DNA of 53,019 nucleotides from Staphylococcus coagulans (GTDB lineage: Bacteria; Bacillota; Bacilli; Staphylococcales; Staphylococcaceae): assembly GCF_002901995.1 (NCBI RefSeq), contig NZ_PPQN01000023.1, positions 1-53,019 of the forward strand, read 5' to 3'. This document shows, piece by piece, positions 8,453-17,763 of this stretch. The notes under the pieces were generated by a model. That model searched no databases and was not told the DNA's origin. It was given only the letters and a program-made list of their open reading frames with translations. The position numbers and the translations under genes were made by a program. How positions within the stretch are numbered: the first letter of the stretch is position 1; every line of letters starts with the position of its first letter.

Positions 8453-8485
8453 TAGGGCTAGGACGCGTTGGCATCCTAGCCCTAA
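8453..8485. terminator. Bidirectional terminator hairpin
   Basis: AGGGCTAGGA pairs with TCCTAGCCCT around a short loop, between two convergent transcription units. Only A residues follow on the plus strand, and T-rich sequence follows on the minus strand. Confidence 0.6.
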
Positions 8486-8536
8486 AAATCCTGATTATTA
8501 ATCAATTCAATAAAAGTCAATCTGTGATGTAGTAGC

Positions 8537-9578
8537 TTAATGACTCGAGAGGATAACCTTTAACGTGCCTTCTTTGGCAGCATTGCTGAATACATCATAA
8601 GCCTTCAACATTTCATCGAGTTTAAAGCGATGTGTGATGAGTTTTTCAGGTTGGACTTTACCTGATTCTACAGTTTTTAATAATAAAGGTGTTGAATAGG
8701 CACTGACAAGACCTGTAGTAATAGAAATATTTTTAATCCACAGCTCTTCTAGGTGGAGGTCGACTTTTGTACCATGTACGCCAATGTTAGCGATGCGACC
8801 GCCTGGACTAATAATCTCTTGGCAAAGCTCAAATGTGGCTGGAATTCCTACTGCTTCCATTGCGACATCGACGCCGCGGCCTTCAGTTACCGCTTTGATT
8901 TTTTTCCATCACATTTTCTGTTGTGCTGTTGATCAATTGTGTTGCACCTAAATCTTTGGCAGCTTGCAGACGATTGTCATCTAAATCGATCATAATAATT
9001 TCTGCTGGAGAATAAAATTGAGCCGTAAGCACGGCTGATAAACCAATCGGACCTGCGCCGACAATAGCAACCGTGTCGCCTGGGTTAACTTTAGCGCTTA
9101 AAGTGCCAATTTCAAAACTTGTTGGCAAAATATCGCTTAACATGACTAAAGCTTCCTCACTTACACCATCTGGTACGCGATGCAAACTATTGTCAGCATG
9201 TGGAATACGAACATATTCCGCTTGTGTGCCGTCAATCAGGTGGCCTAAAATCCAACCGCCATCTTCACAGTGTGCATAAAGTTGCTTTTTGCAATAGTAA
9301 CAAGAACCGCATGCTGTTACTGCCGAAATAATGACTTTATCCCCTTTTTTGAATTGTGTCACAGAGTCTCCCACTTCTTCCACAACACCGACACCTTCAT
9401 GACCTAAAATACGACCATCAGTCACCGCTGGGACGTCGCCTTTTAAAATGTGTAAATCTGTTCCACAAATCGTTGTTTTTAAAATCTTAACAATCACATC
9501 CGTTGGCTTCTGCAATGTAGGCTTTTCGACTTCAATCCATTCCTTTTGGCCGGGTCCACGATATACAAGTGCTTTCAT
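8537..9578 (-). pseudogene. Zinc alcohol dehydrogenase, frameshifted in an A7 run
   Basis: Two open frames (9578-8883 and 8860-8537) together make one medium-chain zinc alcohol dehydrogenase of about 346 residues. The N-terminal part has the catalytic-zinc residues (TTICGTDLH, GHEGVG), the structural-zinc motif CGSCYYCKKQLYAHC and the NAD loop GAGPIG. The C-terminal part continues the fold from a VAMEAVG-type segment to the end. The reading frame breaks at a run of seven A residues (minus strand; T at 8899-8905). With six, it reads on through EKIKAVTEGRGVDVAMEAVG. The start ATG has AGAGGTG 8 nt upstream. It is either a recent pseudogene, a phase-variable gene or an assembly error. All other positions look intact, which favours a recent or reversible event. 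Confidence 0.85.
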
Positions 9579-10163
9579 TATGGAATCACCTCTTCATAGA
9601 TTTGCCTTCATTCTGTCATATTTTCAGAAAATTTTCAACTTTTAATTGTATCGGGTTAAATATAAATTAATGCATATTTTAATTATAAAATCAATTAATC
9701 TCTATTCAATCAAGCTCTATTTATGGGGGTTTCCCGCTCTACAATATGGATGCTCGATTTCGATGATGATTTGTCGAATTGAAAACAGATTACCCCACAT
9801 AAGATTAAAAATTTGTCTAATTTTTAAATTTTTTTCGACTCGCTAAATATTAGTGTAGAAAAGTAATCCGTTGATCATGGATGAGTGAAAAGAGCCGCCA
9901 GTTATCACAGTGAGATGAGATAAAACGTCAGATAAAAACGGGCGGTCCAATGCGATATCCTAAATATAGTGCAGAGAAATAAGGTTGGACACAGTTAAAA
10001 ATATTAGGAATGAATGTAATATTCCAAAAAGAAGCGTCAATACGGATTGCTAACAAGTGGTTTTTAAAAGATGTATTTGTGAAAAAATGAATTAAAAGTT
10101 TATTTAAAATAGTAAAAAAGTAAAATGAGTGAACAATGCTTTTATTTAAGCTTAAAAATTTGT
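9579..10163. other. Long eroded intergenic region between adh and lctP
   Basis: AT-rich, without an intact gene. It contains a 9-bp AT hairpin (TTAAAAATT/AATTTTTAA) at 9805-9827 followed by a T-run. It also contains short coding-like fragments, the best of which is listed at 9950. The size and content suggest decayed sequence rather than a regulatory leader. Confidence 0.5.
9950..10090 (+). pseudogene. Small coding-like remnant with one internal stop
   Basis: From ATG 9950 the frame reads MRYPKYSAEK, a TAA, then continues in the same frame for 35 codons (containing GMNVIFQKEAS and ANKWFLKDVF) to TGA 10090. Amino-acid composition looks protein-like, but I do not recognise a family and no ribosome site is obvious. 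It is probably a gene fragment. Confidence 0.25.
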
Positions 10164-10192
10164 TTGCAATATAGTATAAAAACGCTTACAAT
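10164..10192 (+). promoter_or_regulatory. lctP promoter overlapped by a CcpA cre site
   Basis: TTGCAA (10164-10169) and TACAAT (10187-10192) are spaced by 17 bp. TAAAAACGCTTACA at 10177-10190 matches the cre consensus TGWAANCGNTNWCA at all but the second position and covers the spacer and -10. CcpA binding here would repress lactate permease when preferred sugars are present. Confidence 0.75.
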
Positions 10193-10261
10193 TCTATCGA
10201 TATAGTCATCTAGTCATTAGATGTCTATTTAAGGAGAAAGAGATATGAGGGGGATCCAAAA

Positions 10262-11866
10262 ATGAATACCTTATTAATGATTGTGGCGTTAAGTGCTGTC
10301 ATTGCGCCATTTATATGTTTGGTATTATTACGTATGTCTGCACTTGTGGGGATGACGATTAGTGCCATAGTTGTCACTGTATTAGGGTTCTTTGTGTGGG
10401 GAATCGATGCAGGTGTCATTGGTGCTTCGCTATTACAAGGGACACATAAAACATTAACGATTATATTAATTTTATTCGGTGCATTAACTTTATTAAATAC
10501 ATTAAGAGAAACAAACGCTGTCGCACGTATTAATGCGAGTTTTCAAAGTATCTCAAGTGATATGCGCATTCAAGTGATTATCGTTGCTTTTTTATTTGGT
10601 TCACTCATTGAAGGAGCATCAGGATTTGGGACACCTGCAATGGTGACGGCGCCGTTAATGGTGGCTTTAGGCTTTAGACCTATTGTCAGTGTCACAACGG
10701 CATTGATTGCGGATAGTATTTCCGTTTCATTTGGTGCTGTAGGGACGCCAATATTAGTCGGTTTAAGTACACTTAAAAATGCGGATGATACATTGTTTTC
10801 ACAAACTGCGATTCACATTACACTTATCGATTTATTAAGTGGTGTCTTTATTCCATTGATGATTGTAGCGACAATGGTTATCTTTTTTGGTCAATCTCAT
10901 AAGTTAAAGGCGATTTTAGAAATGGTACCTTGGACGTTAATTGTAGGGGTGGCTTATGCTGTTTCTGCATGGGGATATGCAACTTTAATCGGTCCAGAAT
11001 TTGTATCGATTTTAGGTTCATTAACTGCTTTAGTTGTCGCAGTACTTTTGACTAAAAAAGGTTGGTTCGTACCTAAAAATGAATGGAAAGACGCATTAGT
11101 GGAGGATCATATCGAAGCGGATTTATCTAAACCACATGAAATGAATTTGTTTTCAGCATGGTCACCGTACTTAATTGTGGTCGCTTTATTACTCTTAACA
11201 CGTATCGTAGAACCAATTAAAGCTTTTACAACGAAGACGCTCGATTTATCATGGAACCATATTTTAGGTTATGATACGATCTCGTCTAGTTGGCAATTAT
11301 TGTATTCACCAGGGACCATTTTATTTATAGCTGCAATCTTTGCGGTGATTATTCAACGTAAATCATTTAAAAGCTTAGGGAAGGCGTGTAAAGATTCTGC
11401 CAAAACGATTCGCACAACAGGTGTTACACTTGTCGCAACTTTGGCGATGGTCCACGTCTTTAGTAACTCAGGCTTAAATACGAAAGAATTGATTAGTATG
11501 CCGGAATACATAGCAAATGGTATGGCGCATACATTTGGTGATATGTGGCTCTTTGTTGCTCCGTTTTTAGGCGCACTGGGTTCATTCATTACAGGAAGTG
11601 CAACAGTTTCGACACTTACCTTTGCGCCAGTTCAAGCAAATATTGCGCATACGATTGGTGCAGATCTCTATACCGTTTTAGCCGCGCAAGTCATTGGTGG
11701 TGCAGCAGGGAATATGATCTGTGTTCATAACGTTGTGGCCGTATGTGCGGTTGTCAACATGGCAGGTAAAGAAGGTGGCGTCATTCGTAAAACTTTAGGA
11801 CCTGCACTCCTTTATTGTGCACTCGTTGGATTGAGTGCTTACATTTTCGTTACATTTTTCTTTTAA
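10262..11866 (+). CDS. lctP: L-lactate permease
   Basis: A 534-residue membrane protein of the LctP family, which exchanges or symports lactate. It has twelve or more hydrophobic segments. The family hallmark [19 protein letters not shown] is near residue 118, with [14 protein letters not shown] following, and the C-terminal half carries [13 protein letters not shown] and [15 protein letters not shown]. The length is typical. The start ATG lies 8 nt after GAGGGGG. The gene is monocistronic, with its own cre-overlapped promoter and a terminator downstream. It fits the fermentative theme of the neighbouring dehydrogenases. Confidence 0.93.
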   Translation: MNTLLMIVALSAVIAPFICLVLLRMSALVGMTISAIVVTVLGFFVWGIDAGVIGASLLQGTHKTLTIILILFGALTLLNTLRETNAVARINASFQSISSDMRIQVIIVAFLFGSLIEGASGFGTPAMVTAPLMVALGFRPIVSVTTALIADSISVSFGAVGTPILVGLSTLKNADDTLFSQTAIHITLIDLLSGVFIPLMIVATMVIFFGQSHKLKAILEMVPWTLIVGVAYAVSAWGYATLIGPEFVSILGSLTALVVAVLLTKKGWFVPKNEWKDALVEDHIEADLSKPHEMNLFSAWSPYLIVVALLLLTRIVEPIKAFTTKTLDLSWNHILGYDTISSSWQLLYSPGTILFIAAIFAVIIQRKSFKSLGKACKDSAKTIRTTGVTLVATLAMVHVFSNSGLNTKELISMPEYIANGMAHTFGDMWLFVAPFLGALGSFITGSATVSTLTFAPVQANIAHTIGADLYTVLAAQVIGGAAGNMICVHNVVAVCAVVNMAGKEGGVIRKTLGPALLYCALVGLSAYIFVTFFF

Positions 11867-11996
11867 ATTATGAGTGGAATATATGAAAGTCACAGTAGCT
11901 CAAATAGAGTCGTCTACATAGACGTCATGACGTAAAACAATAGAATAGCCTTTTTCAAGTGGCTGTGCAGATGCTGTTCAGTTTGCACATCACTTA

Positions 11997-12040
11997 GGCG
12001 GGACAATGAAATCAAATCGATTTCTGTCTCGTCTTTTTTT
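11997..12040 (+). terminator. lctP terminator
   Basis: GGCGGGACA and GAAATC pair with GATTTC and TGTCTCGTC, and seven T residues follow. It separates lctP from the biotin operon. Confidence 0.8.
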
Positions 12041-12064
12041 ATATCTTTCAAAAATGATTAGCGC

Positions 12065-12103
12065 TTAATTGTAAACTTGAATATATAATAAGTTTACAAT
12101 TAA
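12065..12103 (+). promoter_or_regulatory. BirA operator overlapping the biotin promoter
   Basis: Perfect 14-bp arms (TTAATTGTAAACTT and AAGTTTACAATTAA) flank 11 bp that contain a consensus -10, TATAAT, at 12084-12089. This is the TTGTAAAC-spacer-GTTTACAA architecture known for BirA-biotinyl-AMP operators. Repression in the presence of biotin is expected. The -35 region is poor. Confidence 0.9.
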
Positions 12104-12152
12104 AAGTGGAATGATTAAGATATGGTTTGTAAAGATTTTTTTAAAGAGGTGA

Positions 12153-12836
12153 ATGAATTTGAAACTTTTTGTGACTGGAACGGCCACAGATATTGGAAAA
12201 ACATATGTGACAAAGCATTTATTTCATTTTTTACAACAACAGGGGTGGCGTACGACAATCTTCAAGCCTTTTCAGACAGAGGTGCTAGCTGATGGCACTT
12301 ACCCCGACTTAGAAAGTTACAAAAGGGACTGTGGTTTGAGTTATGAAAGAACGTCACTTTATACATTTAAAGATCCGGTTTCTCCACATTTAGCTTTTAA
12401 ACGTGAGCCACAACAGCATTTTGATCTTCACTCCGTTATTGATCGTATCCAAACGTTAGACGCACAGTTTGATATTGTCATTATTGAAGGTGCAGGTGGC
12501 ATTGCTGTTCCGATATATGAAGGAGAAACAGAATTTTATATGACGACAGACTTGATTCGTGAAACAGCAGATTTAGTTCTGACGATTTTACCTGCGCAAT
12601 TAGGTGCTATTAGTGATGCTGTCGTTCATCATCATTTTATCCAGTCGATGGCCTTACCACCGACGCTATTCATGCTCAATCGCTATCAATATCGTCCATT
12701 AGAACAAGACAATTTTGAAACGATAGAAAAATTAACAGGTCAATCTCTTGAAGTGTTCCCAGAAAATGGGACGGCATTAGACTTCTCAGAATCTTTCTTA
12801 TCAAAAATTAAAGGAGCGGTTAATGATGAAACATAA
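12153..12836 (+). CDS. bioD: Dethiobiotin synthetase
   Basis: A 227-residue ATP-dependent carboxylase that closes the ureido ring of dethiobiotin from 7,8-diaminononanoate. The P-loop is GTATDIGKTYVTK (residues 9-21); IEGAGGIAVPI near residue 113 is the conserved substrate/Mg segment. It is the first gene of bioD-A-F-W behind the BirA operator. ATG 12153 is close to the AAAGAGGTG site; TTG 12159 is better spaced and may be the true start. Its end overlaps bioA by 14 nt. Confidence 0.93.
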   Translation: MNLKLFVTGTATDIGKTYVTKHLFHFLQQQGWRTTIFKPFQTEVLADGTYPDLESYKRDCGLSYERTSLYTFKDPVSPHLAFKREPQQHFDLHSVIDRIQTLDAQFDIVIIEGAGGIAVPIYEGETEFYMTTDLIRETADLVLTILPAQLGAISDAVVHHHFIQSMALPPTLFMLNRYQYRPLEQDNFETIEKLTGQSLEVFPENGTALDFSESFLSKIKGAVNDET

Positions 12837-14199
12837 GGCACTAGTTCAAAAAGATTTAGAGTACGTATGGCACCCTTTTACGCAAATGGGGGTGTATGCT
12901 GAAAAAGAACCAATAATTATCGAAAGCGGCAAAGGGAGTTATTTATATGATACGAAAGGACGGCGTTATTTAGATGGCTATGCCTCTCTATGGGTTAATG
13001 TACATGGCCATCAAGATCAGCAGTTAAATCGCGCAATTCAAAAGCAGTTAAAGTCCATTGCGCATTCAACCCTTTTAGGTTCATCAAATATTCCTTCCAT
13101 CAAGCTTGCGGAAAAGTTAGTTCAAATCACACCTGAACGGTTGAAAAAAGTGTTCTATTCAGACACAGGGAGTGCAGCTGTTGAAATCGCCATTAAAATT
13201 GCATATCAATATTGGAAAAATAAAGACCCTGAAAAGTATGCGAAGAAAAATAAATTTTTGACCTTACATCAAGCTTATCATGGCGATACAATTGGGTCGG
13301 TGAGTGTCGGTGGAATCGATACATTTCATCGCATTTTTAATGACTTAATCTTTGAAAATATCCAAGTGCCATGCCCTTCTTATTATCACAGTGATGCTGA
13401 ATCAGAAGAAGAGATGATAGCGCACATACTCGACCAAATTGAAAAGCTATTACAAACGCGCGGTGATGAAATTGTAGGGTTTGTTATTGAGCCATTAATT
13501 CAAGGCGCAACAGGTTTGTTTGTACATCCTAAAGGCTTTTTGAAAGCTGTGGAACAATTATGTAGAAAGTATAACGTGTTACTGATTGTTGACGAAGTGG
13601 CAGTTGGTTTTGGTCGTACTGGTAAGATGTTTGCATGTGAGCATGAAGATGTGCAACCTGATTTGATGTGCTTAGGCAAAGCCATCACAGGAGGCTATGT
13701 TCCGCTTGCTGCAACGTTAACGTCACAAGAAATATATGATGCCTTTTTAAGTCATACGCATGCCGAAAAGACATTTTTTCACGGTCATACGTATACAGGA
13801 AACCAAGTCGTATGTGCCGTAGCATTAGAAAATATTAAATTATTTAAAAAACGTCATCTTATATCGCAAATTCAAAAAACATCACAAACGCTTGCACAAC
13901 AATTACATACGCTATCCACTCATCCTTATGTAGGGGATATTCGAGGTAGAGGTTTGATGTATGGTGTAGAGCTCGTCGCAAATCAAGAACAAAAGACGCC
14001 GTTAGCAATAGAAAGTGTGGAAGCCATTATTGATCAGTGTAAACAAGAGGGGCTTATGATTCGAAATTTAGAAAATGTCATTACATTTGTGCCCGTTTTG
14101 AGTATGTCGAACAAGGAAATTAAAAAAATGGTGCGTATTTTTAAAAAAGTGCTTTTAAATCAGTACCGTGTTGAATCGGTGGGAGGCGCCTCTCGATGA
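12823..14199 (+). CDS. bioA: Adenosylmethionine-8-amino-7-oxononanoate aminotransferase
   Basis: A 458-residue class III aminotransferase that converts 8-amino-7-oxononanoate to 7,8-diaminononanoate with SAM as amino donor. The N-terminal WHPFTQM motif is typical of BioA. The Schiff-base lysine is in CLGKAITGGYVPLAA near residue 286, and the PLP aspartate in LIVDEVAVGFGRTG. An AAAGGAG site precedes two candidate ATGs (12823, 12826). It overlaps bioD at its start and bioF by 4 nt at its end, so the genes are translationally coupled. In S. aureus bioB lies directly after bioA (from memory); here it does not. Confidence 0.94.
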   Translation: MMKHKALVQKDLEYVWHPFTQMGVYAEKEPIIIESGKGSYLYDTKGRRYLDGYASLWVNVHGHQDQQLNRAIQKQLKSIAHSTLLGSSNIPSIKLAEKLVQITPERLKKVFYSDTGSAAVEIAIKIAYQYWKNKDPEKYAKKNKFLTLHQAYHGDTIGSVSVGGIDTFHRIFNDLIFENIQVPCPSYYHSDAESEEEMIAHILDQIEKLLQTRGDEIVGFVIEPLIQGATGLFVHPKGFLKAVEQLCRKYNVLLIVDEVAVGFGRTGKMFACEHEDVQPDLMCLGKAITGGYVPLAATLTSQEIYDAFLSHTHAEKTFFHGHTYTGNQVVCAVALENIKLFKKRHLISQIQKTSQTLAQQLHTLSTHPYVGDIRGRGLMYGVELVANQEQKTPLAIESVEAIIDQCKQEGLMIRNLENVITFVPVLSMSNKEIKKMVRIFKKVLLNQYRVESVGGASR

Positions 14200-15317
14200 A
14201 CTTAGAACATAAGCTAGCCAAAATTAAGGCTCAAGGTCATTTTAGAGAACTCAAACCCGTTGAACGGTTAGAAGGAAAATGGCTGACAATGGACGGACAA
14301 AAGTTACTTAATTTTACTTCGAATGATTATTTAGGCTTAGGTCAAGCGCCGTTTTCTCTAAATGTCACAGATGAAGAACATTTAGCTGTCTTTGAAAATT
14401 TGGCGAGTTCAAGGTGGGTAAGTGGCAACGCTGAAATATATGAAGCAATCGAAACGACAATGTGCCAACATTTTGGTTTTGAAGCAGCGCTCATAACGAA
14501 TAGTGGTTATGATGCCAATTTAGCTGTATTTCAAGCTTTTCAAGATGAATCTGTTGTTGTCTTTTCTGATGCAGAGAATCATGCGAGTTTGATTGATGGT
14601 ATTCGCTTGAGTCGTATTGACAAAGAAATCTATCGACATCGAGATGTGCAACATTTGGAAAATTTGTTGGCACAATATCCAAAATCAAAGACTAAAATCA
14701 TTGTGACAGACAGTGTGTTTTCAACGAACGGTGGACTTGCGGATTTACAACAGCTTGTTCAACTAAAAAAGCACTATCCGAATACATGGCTTTTTGTAGA
14801 TGACGCCCATGCATTTGGATTAAGGTTACATCCATATTATGAAGATATTGATATTTTAACGACCAGCTTATCGAAAGCAGTAGGTGCACATGGAGGCGCG
14901 ATATTATGTTCCGCATTGTTTAAAACAGTATTGATTAACACCGCACGGGCACTCATCTATTCAAGTGCACTGCCACTCTTTAATTTATATCGCATTCAAA
15001 ACAATCTAAGCTTGATGTTGAAAGATACAGAGCGAAGTCAAAAGCTACAACAGTTAAGTCAAAGTTTTAATGAATTATATGCTGAATATACGCAAAAGTG
15101 CTATCCAGAGATGGCTTTGTCTCCAATTAAACAAATTACATTTACTGATAATACAAAGGCTGTAAAGGCACAAGAACAATTGAGCGCACAGGGTATATTA
15201 CTGAGCCTTTTTCGATATCCAACGGTCCAACAGCCAATTTTACGCATTTCACTTTCTTGGTTACACCATAAACATGACATTGAGCGACTTTTTGAAGTCA
15301 TGGAAGAAATTCAGTAA
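14196..15317 (+). CDS. bioF: 8-amino-7-oxononanoate synthase
   Basis: A 373-residue alpha-oxoamine synthase that condenses pimeloyl-CoA with alanine. The motifs are NFTSNDYLGLG (residues 40-50), the dimer/PLP segment VDDAHAFGL near residue 201, and the PLP lysine in TSLSKAVGAHGGA near residue 227. It begins inside the bioA stop (ATGA overlap) and is followed 12 bp later by bioW, the enzyme that supplies its pimeloyl-CoA. The C-terminal ends of staphylococcal BioF proteins are divergent, so length is not diagnostic. Confidence 0.92.
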   Translation: MNLEHKLAKIKAQGHFRELKPVERLEGKWLTMDGQKLLNFTSNDYLGLGQAPFSLNVTDEEHLAVFENLASSRWVSGNAEIYEAIETTMCQHFGFEAALITNSGYDANLAVFQAFQDESVVVFSDAENHASLIDGIRLSRIDKEIYRHRDVQHLENLLAQYPKSKTKIIVTDSVFSTNGGLADLQQLVQLKKHYPNTWLFVDDAHAFGLRLHPYYEDIDILTTSLSKAVGAHGGAILCSALFKTVLINTARALIYSSALPLFNLYRIQNNLSLMLKDTERSQKLQQLSQSFNELYAEYTQKCYPEMALSPIKQITFTDNTKAVKAQEQLSAQGILLSLFRYPTVQQPILRISLSWLHHKHDIERLFEVMEEIQ

Positions 15318-15329
15318 AGGAGGCCGAGT

Positions 15330-16031
15330 ATGTACAGTGTAAAAATGAGAGCGAATCAAAATGAGCAACATACAAGCGGTGCAGAAACGATTTGTGAAAA
15401 AGAGCAGATTGTTGATGTGATTCAAGCATTTTTTGAAAAAGGGTTTCATCATGAAAATGGAGAAGCAGATTTTTTAAATTTAAAAATTGAAAAAGTGACT
15501 CAACCGTTACTGCGTTTACCAGCACTACCAATCATCGATCGTCCGGACGATAAGGTTGCGCAATTATGTAATGATAATGGTATTACGCATGAGGCGTTAA
15601 ATAAAGGGATGGCATATATTTTTAATTCGATTCAATATTCGGGGGCTTTGATTTTAAGTGCAAAAACGGGTGAACGATTAGATAGAAGTGGTGACAGAGG
15701 TATACGTGTCACACAATTTTGCTTTGATGACCAAACATCTCAAACCTACACAGCTCGCGTCAAAGATGCACTGGCTATTGCCAGTTGTACGACTGCTTCG
15801 CCCTTTGTAAAAGGGGAGCTCTGCGTGTCCGATGATTTGAACTATACAACGGGTTATTTCGCAACACGTCGAACAGGCTATCATCGTATTCATCAAATCA
15901 AGGCAGCAGGGACGCGTCAAGGTGGACGTATTATTTTTGTGGATGACCATATTCACCTTGATCACTATGTCACTTTTTTAGAACAGCAGCCAAAACAAAT
16001 TACGACAATGGATTGCTCAAAGGAAAAATAG
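15330..16031 (+). CDS. bioW: 6-carboxyhexanoate-CoA ligase (pimeloyl-CoA synthetase)
   Basis: A 233-residue BioW-type ligase that activates pimelate to pimeloyl-CoA with ATP. Typical features are the N-terminal YSVKMRA, the central RGIRVTQF block near residue 125 and the later ASCTTASPFVKGELCVSDDLNYTTGY region (residues about 150-177). An AAAGGAGG site lies just before ATG 15330. It is the last gene of the operon. Presence of BioW implies pimelate comes from outside or from fatty-acid breakdown rather than from a BioC/BioH route. Confidence 0.92.
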   Translation: MYSVKMRANQNEQHTSGAETICEKEQIVDVIQAFFEKGFHHENGEADFLNLKIEKVTQPLLRLPALPIIDRPDDKVAQLCNDNGITHEALNKGMAYIFNSIQYSGALILSAKTGERLDRSGDRGIRVTQFCFDDQTSQTYTARVKDALAIASCTTASPFVKGELCVSDDLNYTTGYFATRRTGYHRIHQIKAAGTRQGGRIIFVDDHIHLDHYVTFLEQQPKQITTMDCSKEK

Positions 16032-16141
16032 GAAGCGGAATAGATAGCCGTTGTTCTTGATTTTCTTAAAGGCACTTTTCAGTTTCAAAGTGAATCATAC
16101 AATCTATATCACTGCGTCACTATTGATACTGATACACCTTA

Positions 16142-16321
16142 TTATTCTAAAAATCGACGTCTTACTCTCATACCTAAAAACAGGCCTAAAAGAGAGAGTA
16201 ATACTGTGACACCTTGTGTTTGCCAATGAGCAGTAATATGGAGTGCTGGTAAAAGAACAAAGAGCACGATATAAACAAAAATCATATAAGAAATAATAAA
16301 TAGGAAAGCGAGTTTTTTCAT
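16142..16321 (-). CDS. Small membrane protein, 59 residues
   Basis: Two hydrophobic segments (about residues 4-26 and 34-50) end in a basic tail RVRRRFLE. The start is set at the ATG preceded by GAAGGAG with 6-nt spacing; an upstream in-frame ATG lacks a ribosome site. Its function is unknown. It lies convergent to bioW and downstream of the repeat-protein locus. Confidence 0.55.
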   Translation of the reverse strand: MKKLAFLFIISYMIFVYIVLFVLLPALHITAHWQTQGVTVLLSLLGLFLGMRVRRRFLE

Positions 16322-16438
16322 TTTAATCTCCTTCATTAGATAATTATTTCCCATTTTACCTGAATGATTTGGATGATATCATAAGGCAAAAATAAAGTTA
16401 CTTTAAGTATATTTTAAAAAATATAGGATGAAAATAAA

Positions 16439-16480
16439 AGATGCGCGTAAGTAGAAAGGTTCATACTTATAGCGCATCTT
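16439..16480. terminator. Terminator downstream of the repeat-rich wall protein
   Basis: AGATGCGC and TAAGTA pair with TACTTA and GCGCATCT. TTTTATTTTC follows on the minus strand and TTTTTAGC on the plus strand. Confidence 0.75.
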
Positions 16481-16507
16481 TTTAGCTTATTTTATTATAC
16501 TTTATTC

Positions 16508-17416
16508 TTATTTAGTCGCACGACGTTTAAGAAGAAGTAAACCGCTACCTAAAGCGAATAAAACGCCGCCAATGATTGCAGGTGTAGCAGAAGTCGTTTC
16601 ACCTGTTGCTGGTAATACTTTTTGTCCTTGAGATTTGTTCATACCCATAGCCATGTCTGCTTTAGTCGGTTGAACGAATCCACGGTCGTTTGCTGGAGAG
16701 TAGTCTTTCTTCATTTCGTCTTTAGTTGGTTGAACAAAGCCGTTGTCATTTTCAGCTAAATAACCTTTTTTCAACTCATCATTCGTCGGTTGAACGAAGC
16801 CATGATCATTTTCAGGTGTATAGGCTTGGTATAACTCATCATTTGTAGGTTGAACAAAGCCGTTGTCATTTTCAGCTAAGTAGCCTTTTTTCAATTCATC
16901 TTTCGTAGGTTGAACGAAACCGTGATCATTTTCAGGTGTGTAATCTTTGTTAGCACTGTATTGAGTCGGTTGAACGAAGCCGTGGTCATTTTCAGCTAAG
17001 TAGCCTTTTTTCAACTCATCATTTGTAGGTTGTACAAACCCATGATCATTTTCAGGTGTATAGGCTTGATATAGTTCGTCATTTGTAGGTTGAACAAAGC
17101 CGTGATCGTTTTCAGCTAAATAGCCTTCTTTTAACTCATCATTCGTAGGTTGAACGAAACCGAAATCATTTTCAGGTGTGTAGTCTTGATATAGTTCATC
17201 ATTTGTAGGTTGAACAAAGCCGTGATCGTTTTCAGCTAAATAGCCTTCTTTTAACTCATCATTTGTCGGTTGAACAAAACCTGGATCGATGACATGTGCC
17301 GCTTGATTGTTTTGTGATGAAGCATCTGTTGTTGATGCTTCTGCTGAACTAGGTTGCCCTGCAAGCACTAACGTTGATAATAAAGCTGTTGAACCGAGTA
17401 AATATTTCATTTTCAT
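16508..17416 (-). CDS. LPXTG wall protein with eleven 20-residue repeats
   Basis: A 302-residue secreted, sortase-anchored protein. A conventional signal peptide (residues 1-27, cleavage likely after AEA, no YSIRK motif) is followed by about 14 residues. Eleven 20-residue units then run from residue 42 to 261. Each is built on NDHGFVQPTNDEL. The first ten alternate between endings GYLA and YTP, so the higher-order period is 40 residues. The anchor is LPATG (268-272), a hydrophobic segment and KRRATK. There is no separate ligand-binding domain; the repeats are the protein. AAAGGAG precedes ATG 17416. I do not recognise a named homologue. Repeats that expose one conserved motif many times usually bind a multivalent host ligand or serve as a stalk; function here is open. 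Confidence 0.9.
   Translation of the reverse strand: MKMKYLLGSTALLSTLVLAGQPSSAEASTTDASSQNNQAAHVIDPGFVQPTNDELKEGYLAENDHGFVQPTNDELYQDYTPENDFGFVQPTNDELKEGYLAENDHGFVQPTNDELYQAYTPENDHGFVQPTNDELKKGYLAENDHGFVQPTQYSANKDYTPENDHGFVQPTKDELKKGYLAENDNGFVQPTNDELYQAYTPENDHGFVQPTNDELKKGYLAENDNGFVQPTKDEMKKDYSPANDRGFVQPTKADMAMGMNKSQGQKVLPATGETTSATPAIIGGVLFALGSGLLLLKRRATK
16634..17293 (-). repeat. Eleven tandem 60-bp coding repeats
   Basis: Eleven in-frame units of exactly 60 bp encode residues 42-261 of the wall protein. Adjacent units differ (A-type KEGYLA, B-type YQAYTP), while units two apart are nearly identical, so the true copying unit was probably 120 bp. Copy number is likely to vary between strains. 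Confidence 0.9.
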
Positions 17417-17700
17417 TTTTCATAACTCCTTTATATTAACTTACAATGTTATGGGAATAGTGATGCTATTAAATATTGAAGTGGTGTAGGCTTAAGTATA
17501 AAAAGAATGGTATAACTATGAGAGTTTTTAAAATAACTAAATTAATAACATTCTATCCTCTTGTTTGCAATATAACACAGTATATATAAGAATTCATTTA
17601 TTTGAGTGGTGTTTAATGAAAAGTTAAGAAATATGTTATTTTCAAAAAGGGATTCTGAATCAATTATTAAAAATTTTATGTTTTAAATCATCATAAAAAG
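17417..17700. other. AT-rich upstream region of the repeat-protein gene
   Basis: No gene is seen. It holds the promoter region of the minus-strand wall protein but no promoter was assigned with confidence. Confidence 0.4.
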
Positions 17701-17734
17701 TCCCTTTTAGCCGAAAGATTTCGAGCTAAAAGGG
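17701..17734 (-). terminator. azoR terminator
   Basis: CCCTTTTAGC pairs with GCTAAAAGGG, followed on the minus strand by an ACTTTTTATG tail, about 30 bp after the azoR stop. Confidence 0.8.
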
Positions 17735-17763
17735 TGAGGTAAATCAGGTCATTTCATACTAAA

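Noticed and set aside
9646..9846. 66-codon plus-strand frame upstream of the frameshifted adh
   Set aside because: AT-driven composition, no ribosome site, and no protein-like pattern.
16634..17293. Regular 60-bp periodicity that could suggest a CRISPR-like array
   Set aside because: The repeats are in frame, contiguous without unique spacers, and encode an exported LPXTG protein.
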